NCBI GenBank assembly: GCA_945860415.1
Contig: CAMAQA010000026.1
Location: forward strand, 1-34,258
DNA: 34,258 nucleotides
DNA from: Bacteriovorax stolpii
GTDB lineage: Bacteria > Bdellovibrionota > UBA1018
Reading direction: 5' to 3'
The translations under genes were made by a program, and so were the position numbers. Shown piece after piece: positions 6,539-14,300 of this stretch; positions within the stretch are counted from its first letter, which is position 1; the number at the start of each line of letters is the position of its first letter. The notes beneath the pieces are model-generated. The model saw only the letters and a list, made by a program, of their open reading frames with translations, did no database searches and was not told the DNA's origin.

Positions 6539-6949
6539 TTAGGCCCACTTGCGATTCATCGGCTCGCCGAGGCTCTTGCTCGTACGGCCGGCGGCGGTCA
6601 GGACTTCCTTGCGTTCCTGCTCTTCCTTGCACGAAACACACAGAGTGGCCGTCGGACGCGCCAGCAGGCGGTTTTGTCCGATTTCCTCGCCGCATTCGTC
6701 ACAATCACCGAAAGTTCCCTCTTCGATGCGCTTGAGCGCGTCGTCGAGCTTCTTCAGGTAGAGTGCCTCGCGATTGCGCAGGCGCATCCGCATCGACTGC
6801 TCGATATCGGAAGTGGCCTGGTCGAGCTCGTCGAAGCGGTCATCCGAATTGACGCTGAAGTCTTCGCGAACAACGCGATCACTGAACAGCAGCGACTTCT
6901 TCTGTTCTTCGAAGAGCTTCTTGAACTTTTTCAGAGCGTCTTTTCTCAT
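6539..6949 (-). CDS. TraR/DksA family zinc-finger protein (paralogue 2)
   Basis: This 136-residue DksA/TraR-type protein closely resembles paralogue 1 and is related to it by duplication. They share the coiled-coil with RMRLRNREALYLKKLDDALKRIEEGTFG and the zinc finger motif RPTATLCVSCKEEQER; the four cysteines are in CDEC and CVSC. The product should bind RNA polymerase through its secondary channel and adjust transcription. It is the last gene of the dnaX-recR-mglA operon. Its ATG (6949-6947) overlaps the mglA stop codon by 4 bp, and its ribosome-binding site GGGGGA lies inside the end of mglA, so translation is coupled to the GTPase. Differences from paralogue 1 lie in the N-terminal helix and C-terminal tail. 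Confidence 0.9.
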   Translation of the reverse strand: MRKDALKKFKKLFEEQKKSLLFSDRVVREDFSVNSDDRFDELDQATSDIEQSMRMRLRNREALYLKKLDDALKRIEEGTFGDCDECGEEIGQNRLLARPTATLCVSCKEEQERKEVLTAAGRTSKSLGEPMNRKWA

Positions 6950-7536
6950 GCTTTTCCCCCTTTGATCTCACGGATCACCCATTGACTGATTGCCTGCAGC
7001 GTTTCCATGACCCCATCTCCGCGATTGGCGACTGCCTCAAAGGCAGGACGCTTCATCGCATTGAACGTGGCCTCGAGCTGCGCCACGGACACCGCACCGG
7101 GCACATCTCTTTTGTTGTACTGCAGGACCACTGGAAGCTTGTTGATGTCGTAGCCCTGATGGTCGAGGGCCTTTGCCAGCGCCTCAAAGCTCTCCACGTT
7201 CGCTTCCATTCGTTCCGCCTGGCTGTCGACGACGAACACCACGCCGTCGACCCCCTTCATGATGAACTGGCGGGACACTTCATAAAACGTCTGGCCCGGA
7301 ATCGTGTAGAGGTGGAATCGCGTCTTGTAGCCGCTGACTTCACCCACGGACAGGGGCAGAAAATCAAAGAACAGCGTGCGCTCGTTTTCGGTGCTCAGGT
7401 TGACGAGCTTTCCGCGGCGCTCCTGCTGCGTGTGTTCGTAGATGTACTGGACGTTGGTCGTTTTTCCGCAAAGACCGGCGCCGTAGTAGATGATCTTGCA
7501 GTTGATCTCTTTGGCCGCGTAATTGATGAAGCTCAT
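6946..7536 (-). CDS. mglA: MglA-like Ras-family GTPase
   Basis: This 196-residue small GTPase is of the MglA type, the bacterial polarity and gliding-motility switch. It has the P-loop GAGLCGKTT at residues 19-27, Thr54 in the NERTLFFDFLPL switch region, the G3 motif YTIPGQ (78-82) in which the usual DTAGQ of eukaryotic Ras is altered as in other MglA proteins, and the G4 motif NKRD (141-144). All nucleotide-binding motifs look intact. In Myxococcus and Bdellovibrio, MglA works with a roadblock protein, MglB, as GTPase activator. No MglB-like gene is adjacent here. The gene overlaps recR upstream and the DksA-like gene downstream by 4 bp each, which places a polarity GTPase in a DNA-replication/repair operon. 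Confidence 0.92.
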   Translation of the reverse strand: MSFINYAAKEINCKIIYYGAGLCGKTTNVQYIYEHTQQERRGKLVNLSTENERTLFFDFLPLSVGEVSGYKTRFHLYTIPGQTFYEVSRQFIMKGVDGVVFVVDSQAERMEANVESFEALAKALDHQGYDINKLPVVLQYNKRDVPGAVSVAQLEATFNAMKRPAFEAVANRGDGVMETLQAISQWVIREIKGGKA

Positions 7537-8138
7537 GACGAGACCTCCACGCGATTCTGCAGCGCCTTGCCGATCGTCTGGCGATCGCTGTACTCGAGCG
7601 TTCCACCCACCGGAATGCCGTGCGCGAGCTTGGTGACCTTCACTCCGAGCATCTTGACGAGCCTGCCGATGTACATCGCAGTGGCTTCGCCTTCGACGCT
7701 CGGGTTCGTGGCCAGGATGATTTCCTGGATCGTGCCCGACTTGAGGCGCTCCAGCAGTTCATGGATCTTGAGATCGTCAGGGCCCACGCCATCGAGCGGC
7801 GAGAGCGCGCCGTGGAGCACGTGATACGAACCCTGGTGCGATCCGGACTGTTCAATCGCCATCACGTCCGCCGGACGTTCGACGACGCAGATGAGCGCCT
7901 TCTGGCGCTGCGGATCGGCGCAAAGCCGGCAGGGGCTCACGTCTGTGAATGTGAAGCACGACTCGCAGAGGCCGATCTTCGTCTTGGCATCGAGCAGCGC
8001 TTCGGAGAGCGACTGCGCGAACTGCACGTCCTGCTTCAGGATGAAGTAGGCGAGGCGAGTGGCCGTCTTCTCGCCGATACCCGGAAGTTTCGAGAGTTCG
8101 AAGATCAGCTTGGCGACCGGATCAGTGCTACCGCGCAT
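7533..8138 (-). CDS. recR: Recombination mediator RecR
   Basis: This 201-residue protein is RecR, which with RecO (and RecF) loads RecA on single-stranded DNA at gaps. Domains in order: the helix-hairpin-helix LSKLPGIGEKTATRLA (about 15-30), a four-cysteine zinc finger CESC...CRLC (58-73), the Toprim domain starting at ALICVVERPADV (81-92) with ATNPSVEGEATA, and the C-terminal HGIPVGGTLEYSD strand. The length is normal for the family. Its ATG lies within the end of dnaX (11-bp overlap) behind an AAGGGG element, and its end overlaps mglA by 4 bp. The dnaX-recR pairing is common in bacteria; the ybaB gene often found between them is missing here. Confidence 0.95.
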   Translation of the reverse strand: MRGSTDPVAKLIFELSKLPGIGEKTATRLAYFILKQDVQFAQSLSEALLDAKTKIGLCESCFTFTDVSPCRLCADPQRQKALICVVERPADVMAIEQSGSHQGSYHVLHGALSPLDGVGPDDLKIHELLERLKSGTIQEIILATNPSVEGEATAMYIGRLVKMLGVKVTKLAHGIPVGGTLEYSDRQTIGKALQNRVEVSS

Positions 8139-9921
8139 GGCCGCCCCTTTCTCCGTCCGCCGGAATGACTTCGATTGGGCTCAGTTCTCCGCCGAAAAGG
8201 GCCTGCGCTTCGCGAATGACGGGATGGTTCGCAGCCGCTTCGCGTGAGCGCTCTTCATGTTCACGGGCTTCCCGTTCCTTGCGCGCCGCGATCGTTTCTT
8301 TTGATGCCAGTGCGCTGTCTTCGGCCGCCACTTCGATCCGGATCTGGGTCGAGGCCCCGAAGTACTCGCGCACGAACTGAAGCAGGGGCTCGAGGTTCTG
8401 CTTGTTCTGGAGCTGCTCGCGGTAGAACGCTTCCGCCGGAACGCAGACGAGGTGAAGCTTGTTATCCTGGGCCGTCGGCAGCGCCTCGGGATGCAGATGC
8501 TCCATCACGCTCGCGAGAAACTGGCGACTCTGGCGAATGTGCTGGATGAAGCCTTCGAAGGTTTTTGCGGGGGCCGGAGTGGCGGCGGGCGCAGCGGCGG
8601 TCGGCGCAGCGACGGCAGGAGCCGTGACAGCTGGTGCCGGGGTCTGGAGCTTCTGCGTCGGAGCTGGGGTCGGCCCATCGTTCTGGAGCTTCGACGTAGA
8701 AGCTGCACCTACGACAGAAGCCTTCGGCCCGGCAACCACAGGCGCAGCAGGCCTCGTGCCCGACCCGGAACCCGAAGCCGCGCCCGAGCCAGCCACGCCA
8801 CCATCACTCGACAGCAGCGCCTCAGCCGACGCGCACTTGATCAGCAGCACATCGAGCACGAGCTTCGGCTGCGGCGAGCGCGCAATCCACTCGATGCCAT
8901 GATGCAGGGCCTGGAAAATCAGCTCGAGCTCTTCGAGTTCACGAAGCGCCGCGAGAGCCTGAAGCTCCTGCCATTCGCTCTCGGAGAATTCGCCGGCAGA
9001 CTGCGAAGGAGCGCCGACCTTGGCGATGATCACTCCGTGCAGGAATTCAATGAGGTGGCGGGTCAAAAGCTTGAGGTCATGTCCCTGCCGATAGGCGGCC
9101 TGGACACTCTCCAAAGCTGCCAGTGGATCTCGTGCGAGCACCTGCTTCAAAATCGCCACGACGAGATGGCTCTCGATGAGCCCGATGCTCTCGCGCACCG
9201 ACTGCACCGAAACGGTCTTTCCGGAAAACGCGATGACCTGGTCGAGAAGCGAGAGTGCATCGCGAAGTCCGCCTTCGGCGGCGCGGGCCACGAGTGCCAG
9301 CGCACCGGGCTCGGCATCGAGGCCTTCGGCCTTCAGCACCTCGACGAGGCGCTCCTGAATCTGAACCTGGCTCACGCGCTTCAGGTCAAAGCGCTGGCAA
9401 CGCGACAGGATGGTCGCCGGAATCTTATGCGGCTCGGTCGTCGCCATGATGAACAGCACGTGGGGAGGCGGCTCTTCGAGAGTCTTCAGCAGGGCATTGA
9501 AGGCGGCCGTGCTGAGCATGTGCACTTCATCAATAATATAGACTTTGCGTGAACCGGCGGACGGCAGGAACTTCGCGTTCTCGCGGATCTCGCGGACATG
9601 GTCGACGCCGTTGTTCGAGGCACCGTCGATTTCGATGACATCCACCGAGTTGCCGTGGGCGATCTCGGTGCAGGAGGCGCACTGGTCGCAGCAGCGGAGC
9701 CAGGTGCCGTCCCACTTTACTTCAGGACAGCGGACCGCCTTGGCGATGATTCGGGCAATGGAAGTCTTTCCGATCCCGCGGGAACCGGTGAATAGGTAAG
9801 CCTGATGAATGCGATTCGTATGAATCGCATTCATGAGCGTGCGCACCACGGGAGTCTGCCCGACGATGTCGGCAAACTGCGCGGGACGCCATTTTCTGGC
9901 TAGAACCACGTAAGACGACAA
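8128..9921 (-). CDS. dnaX: DNA polymerase III subunits gamma/tau
   Basis: This 597-residue protein is the AAA+ clamp-loader motor of the replicative polymerase. Motifs, counted from the TTG start: YVVLARKWRPAQF (4-16), Walker A GSRGIGKTS (46-54), the zinc module with Cys65/77/78/81/84, Walker B IIDEVH (129-134), and sensor-1/SRC region ATTEPHKIP-ATILSRCQRF (160-178). An Ala/Pro-rich linker follows at about residues 375-455, then a tau-like C-terminal domain. I place the start at TTG 9921, because the family begins MSYxVLARKWRP and GGGGTGGGGAAG stands just upstream. The in-frame upstream start at 9978 lies upstream of the candidate -10, so it would not be transcribed from that promoter. No slippery A-tract for a gamma product was seen. 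It is the first gene of the operon. Confidence 0.93.
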   Translation of the reverse strand: MSSYVVLARKWRPAQFADIVGQTPVVRTLMNAIHTNRIHQAYLFTGSRGIGKTSIARIIAKAVRCPEVKWDGTWLRCCDQCASCTEIAHGNSVDVIEIDGASNNGVDHVREIRENAKFLPSAGSRKVYIIDEVHMLSTAAFNALLKTLEEPPPHVLFIMATTEPHKIPATILSRCQRFDLKRVSQVQIQERLVEVLKAEGLDAEPGALALVARAAEGGLRDALSLLDQVIAFSGKTVSVQSVRESIGLIESHLVVAILKQVLARDPLAALESVQAAYRQGHDLKLLTRHLIEFLHGVIIAKVGAPSQSAGEFSESEWQELQALAALRELEELELIFQALHHGIEWIARSPQPKLVLDVLLIKCASAEALLSSDGGVAGSGAASGSGSGTRPAAPVVAGPKASVVGAASTSKLQNDGPTPAPTQKLQTPAPAVTAPAVAAPTAAAPAATPAPAKTFEGFIQHIRQSRQFLASVMEHLHPEALPTAQDNKLHLVCVPAEAFYREQLQNKQNLEPLLQFVREYFGASTQIRIEVAAEDSALASKETIAARKEREAREHEERSREAAANHPVIREAQALFGGELSPIEVIPADGERGGHAR

Positions 9922-9951
9922 ACTTCCCCACCCCTTTTTAGAGGGCGCGAA

Positions 9952-9980
9952 CATATAGTGGGCCAACGCGGGGCACAAGC
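9952..9980 (-). promoter_or_regulatory. Candidate dnaX promoter
   Basis: Read leftward, TATATG (9957-9952) is a good -10 match, 30 bp upstream of the proposed TTG start. A TTGTGC (9978-9973) lies 15 bp further upstream as a poor -35. The -10 is the main support. Confidence 0.35.
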
Positions 9981-10037
9981 GGAAAGGCAGCCAAGCGAGC
10001 GATTTTACTCAGGAATTGCGCACCGCGCTAGCGCAGT

Positions 10038-10079
10038 GTGCCAGTTGGTGTCGTTCCCGCCGGGGACGCAGTCTGGCAC
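10038..10079. repeat. Compound inverted repeat between dnaX and the ATPase gene
   Basis: An outer 7-bp pair GTGCCAG/CTGGCAC (10038-10044 and 10073-10079) encloses an inner 7-pair stem (10052-10058 with 10062-10068, loop GCC, one G-T pair). There is no T-tract on either strand. It may mark the 3' end of the leftward ATPase transcript, whose stop is 60 bp away. The rest of 9981-10139 holds nothing I can assign. Confidence 0.4.
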
Positions 10080-10139
10080 CGAGCGCACGGCAAATACTGC
10101 CGCCAGTCCGGCTTCAAGATCCTTCAGCAGCCATGGGGC

Positions 10140-11291
10140 TCAAGAGGTTACTTTTCCTTCCCAGAGATCCTCGAGGAAGTTCTTCCAGGGAATGATCTCG
10201 ATACCATCCATGATTCGACGCTCGCGTTCGGTGCAAATGATTGCGAGTCGAGGAAAGAGCTTTTCCTCGCGTAAGCAAACGAGATGCTTGAGGTGTCGTT
10301 CGGTAATGCGATCGGTCGACTTGATTTCGCAGGCGATCTCTCCTGGAAGAATGAGATCCACTTCCTTTTGGTCGGTGGTGCGCCAGTAACAGAGCTTTTG
10401 TCGCGATCGCCGATAAGAGAGGTAGCTCTGAACCTCTCGAACGATAAAATGTTCGAAGGCGCGTCCGAAAGCGTCGGAACCTTTGGAAAAGGTTTGCCGC
10501 TGAGCGAGGGTATTGGCTACTGCAACGTCGAATAGCCAAAGCTTCGTTCTGCTGATGGCTTTTCTTTTTTTTGTGGCGGTAAAGGGTTGAACTTCAAATG
10601 CCAGCAGGGTGTCGAAGAGAATATCGAGGTAATTCCTCACGGTCGATGCCTTGACTCCAGAGTCAGAGGCAAGCGCTTCGATGACCAACTCCTCTCCTGA
10701 GTTTGCTCCGATGGTTTCCAGAAATCGCGAAAACCCAGGCACATCGCGGGTGACGGCTTCCTGAATGATTTCTTCTTTGAGGTAGAGTGATAGGTAAGCA
10801 TCGAGTTCTTCTTGCCAGGATTCGGAGAGATAGATTCCAGGTAGTCCTCCTCGCAAAAGGTAACGATGGAGATCGAAGTTCGAAATTTCATGGAAGCTCA
10901 GGGGGTGCAGGTGTGCCTGCCACGCTCGCCCACCGAGTAGATTGACCCCTTGCCGCTTGAGTTTCCGAGCGCTGCTGCCGGTCAGAACAAAGCGGATGCC
11001 GTGTTTTTGAATGGCGAGTTGAACCACGTCGAGAAGGCTGGGAAGCTTTTGAATTTCGTCGATGACAAGGGCTCGGTTGGGGCCCGGATCGATCTCGAGC
11101 AACCGCTTCGGCCGGGCGGCGTAGGCAGATAATTCTTCAGGATCCAGGAGGTCAATTCTTTTGAGGGAAGGTAACTGCCGTTCGAGCAGGGTGGTCTTTC
11201 CGACGCTTCGAGGCCCGAAGAGAAAGAAGGATTTTTTTTCTAGCAGTGCCGCCGCGTTGAATGCCCGACGAAATTCCATGCTTTCCATCAT
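10140..11291 (-). CDS. AAA family ATPase with DUF4143 domain
   Basis: This 383-residue protein belongs to the widespread bacterial/archaeal ATPase group with an N-terminal AAA domain and C-terminal DUF4143. It has Walker A FGPRSVGKTT (about 25-34), Walker B LVIDEIQKLP (about 75-84), a sensor-like FVLTGSSARKLK, and the SFHEI-x-LLRGGLPG region usual for the group. A winged-helix-like segment (SDSGVKASTVRNYLDIL) follows. The C-terminal part has KEVDLILPGEIACEIKSTDR, which looks like the PD-(D/E)xK nuclease fold core common to DUF4143 proteins. The cellular role of the family is not known. The start is uncertain between ATG codons at 11291, 11288 and 11279; none has a good ribosome-binding site. 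It is a single gene with an inverted repeat just upstream. Confidence 0.88.
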   Translation of the reverse strand: MMESMEFRRAFNAAALLEKKSFFLFGPRSVGKTTLLERQLPSLKRIDLLDPEELSAYAARPKRLLEIDPGPNRALVIDEIQKLPSLLDVVQLAIQKHGIRFVLTGSSARKLKRQGVNLLGGRAWQAHLHPLSFHEISNFDLHRYLLRGGLPGIYLSESWQEELDAYLSLYLKEEIIQEAVTRDVPGFSRFLETIGANSGEELVIEALASDSGVKASTVRNYLDILFDTLLAFEVQPFTATKKRKAISRTKLWLFDVAVANTLAQRQTFSKGSDAFGRAFEHFIVREVQSYLSYRRSRQKLCYWRTTDQKEVDLILPGEIACEIKSTDRITERHLKHLVCLREEKLFPRLAIICTERERRIMDGIEIIPWKNFLEDLWEGKVTS

Positions 11292-11321
11292 CGCCGGGTT
11301 TAATTAGAAAATCCACAGGTT

Positions 11322-11352
11322 AGTTGTGGTTTTTTAGATAAAACCCACAACT
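11322..11352 (-). promoter_or_regulatory. Inverted repeat upstream of the DUF4143 ATPase
   Basis: AGTTGTGG (11322-11329) and CCACAACT (11345-11352) are exact inverses; a T/A-rich inner part extends the pairing to about 13 positions with one mismatch. A related half-site CCACAGG lies at 11313-11319 and a CTCA/TGAG pair at 11351-11360. It is 31-61 bp upstream of the ATPase start, so an operator is likely; a terminator for the giant gene is the alternative, but no T-tract follows. Confidence 0.45.
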
Positions 11353-11363
11353 CAGTTGAGGAT

Positions 11364-11386
11364 CCTGGACCGAGCGGCTCTCCAGG
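11364..11386 (-). terminator. Possible 3'-end hairpin of the giant lipoprotein gene
   Basis: CCTGGA (11364-11369) and TCCAGG (11381-11386) pair around a GC-rich centre (GAG/CTC) just 3 bp beyond the stop codon of the giant gene. No U-tract follows in the leftward direction, so it may end or protect the transcript only together with Rho. Confidence 0.3.
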
Positions 11387-11389
11387 CAA

Positions 11390-14300
11390 TCACGGTGCAG
11401 CGCAGTTCGCTCCGGCATAGCGATCTTTGAGCGCCCAGCAGTTCTGAAGCACTTCGGTACTGGTGAGAGCTCGGTTATAAATTTGTACGGCGCCTAAGGC
11501 ACCGGAGAACGGATTTTCGATATAATAACCTGAACCGTCATCGTCTCTGGAATACGAGGAGTATGCTCCCAGCAAGAACGCCTCACCCAGTGTTGTCGGT
11601 AAAGCGGATGGGATGCCACTCGATGTAGCTTCAAGCGTACCGTTCAGATAGAGCTGGTGAGTGGTTCCTGAAAACGTCACCACCACGTGATTCCAGCCAA
11701 GCCCCACCACAGAAGACCCCGCGACCGTCGACGCCGAATCTCGGCGCGGTTTCCAAGTCAGGGCGGAGGAGGACGGATCTGTTCCTGACAGCCCGAGGAA
11801 GGCACCTGCAGAGGTGGAGCTACCGCTATAACTGTTCCAACCCCGCGCGAGGAGTAGGCCATAGGGCTTGTCTGAGCTGCCGGCAGATTGCGTTCCGTCG
11901 TACTTGAACCACATCGAAATGCTTCCTGCGCTCGCGCCACTGAGCAAGGTGTTTGGCAGCTCAACGAACGGCCCTCCGTTACTCGACTGAACTTGCACTC
12001 GATAGGGGTCGGCTGCCGACCCTGAGCCCAGCCAGCCCTGGCCCATACTCGAGCCGCTTGGATTTGCGCACGTGAAGGTACTCGGTTCATAGCCGGAGAT
12101 GTAGGCCTGCACGTTCGCCGTGAGCGCGCCGCCAGAATAAGTGGTAGAGCGCCAGGTGTCAGCGCTCCCGCATGTTCCGCTGCTCGAATTTCGGGTGCCC
12201 GCTGCCGCGTCGAATCTTCCAGGAGAAGCGGGGTCCAAAAGCGCAATCAGGCCCGTTGCCGTAATGGGCTCCAGCGGCTGAGCCCGGAATCGCTGGCTCG
12301 TGTGAAACCAGTTCGGCTCGGCAGTCGATGCCACATCATTTAAGCTGGCGCCCGAGGTACTGCCGTACAATTTGACTTCGCTCACTTCGCCATTCCATCC
12401 CGACGGCGCCACTTCTACCGCTGAACTTGCGGCCGAGAAGCCAAGACCCGTGCCCGTGATCGAGCACGAGTTCGTTCCGTTGAGCTTGAGTTGCAACGAC
12501 TGGTCACTTTGTCGGGCCTGTGCTTCGAGATGGTTCCACGAGTTGAGCGAAAACCGAGGAGAAATGCACGGCTCGAGGCCGTTTCTGGCCGCGTAATGCG
12601 CCGAAATCTGAGCATCAGATAATCGACCATCTCGGTAAATCGCCAGCTCGTCGATGGATCCAGAGAAGCCTTGAGCTGCAGTACTTCCGTAGGCACCCAG
12701 TCGGATATTCCTAAAAGAGGAGCCATGGGGCGACATCGTGAGGGTCACCACTTCCTGCGAGCTCGATCCATCTAAACTGACCCAGTGCTTTGAGGTGGTT
12801 CGTTCATACGAATACACCAGATGGTGCCAATCGGACGTGCCAACAGAGCTATATAAATTCTGGTTGAATAAACCACCGCCACTGCGGGTGAGCAGATTCA
12901 ACTGCCCAGTAGATGAAATACTTATGGATATGAATACGATGTTGGACCCGTCAGAGACCGAAAGCAGAGTGGCAGTATCTCCGGAGTCCGGATACGACGA
13001 AGCCTTGAACCAAAACTCGATGGAGTACCCGTTAGAGCTGGTCTGTTGCGGGGCTAGAAACCCGAAGCTTTCGTGCGCCCCGAGATCGTCGGCTGCCGTT
13101 TCTGCGGCGAATAGTCGCGCCCCATCTGTTCCGTTCGGGAGCGCACCGGTTGTTTGAGATGTGGTTCCCGTCGCCGTCAGGCTGCTCGCACTGATGAGAT
13201 CTGTGAGAGATGCTCCAAGCCTCCAATAATAGGTCGGATTATCCTGCAGCACCAGCGAGGGATAGCTCGGGGTGTTGGAGTTTTCGAGAACCAGTAAACG
13301 GGGTTTCGTCTGTGACAGCACCAGGCCACCGCTCGAGGCATTGTCAGGCAAAATCCGAAGGAGCGTAGCGTTTTGAGCAGTTGTATCCGTAGGCTTGAAC
13401 CAACCTGAAAGGTAGGCGCTCGTCGAAGAGCCGATAGCCCCCGAGCCGAACGAAAAAGTGTCTGGATGGGAAGCATTGAGCGCCAAAGAATAGGGCGAGC
13501 TTACCGATCCATCGCCGAGCCATGGCGCTGAACTCAAAATGGAGTTCAAGCTAGCGTGGCCGACTCCGGTCAAAGAAAACCACTCGGTCAAATCATTGCC
13601 CAGCGTTGCGCCAGGACGTGGCACGGCAGCCTTTCCGCTCAGTCCCGAAGTGGATGTCGACATTTGGGCATCGAGTGCAGAAAGAAGGTTCGTGGTAACG
13701 ATCGGCGTCGAAACGGTGACGAGTGTGGTGGTCGTCGCTGAAAGACTTCCGTCACTGGCCGTAAAAGTGATCTGATATGTGCCGCGATGATTGACCGTAG
13801 GTCGCCAGACGAGCTGCCCACTAGAGGCATTAAAGCTTGCAGTGGTCTTTTGAAGGATTCCATTGGTCAGCGCATACGACTCGAGAGCGGTGCAAGCACT
13901 GCCTGTGGCCAGATAGGCGTAATCTGTGCTCGGCAATCCGACGCTCTCGATCGTGCAGCCGTAAGTGAGAGTGGTTCCTTCCGGATCTGTGGCGGGCGCC
14001 TGGATGGTGTATGCCGTGGCATTGGCTTGAAAGAGGGGCGGTATGGCGGAGCCAAAAGGTAGTGCACCGCTCACGGCGACCGGGGAGTTGAAAGCTGGCG
14101 CTTCGGCAACATTGGTCACTGTCAGCGTAAAGACCGACCAAGTGACGGGCACCCCATTGACCGAGGCGACCACTCGAATGGCTAGCGGTCCGGGATTCGT
14201 TTCATAGTCGAAGACTTCAGCTACGCGAAGCTCGTTTCCGACGATCGAAAAGGATTCGTTCCTGCCATAATCCGAGGGTTGGAGCGAAAAGGTGGCCTGG

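Noticed and set aside
8500-8800. A programmed frameshift in dnaX to make a short gamma subunit
   Set aside because: The longest A-run in the leftward reading is five bases (near 8564), out of context for a slippery heptamer, and no following hairpin was evident.
10038-10139. A signal recognition particle RNA (ffs), which is sometimes found next to dnaX
   Set aside because: The conserved GGAAGGAAGCAGC-type core is absent on both strands; only a loose likeness (CCTTCAGCAGCC) is present.
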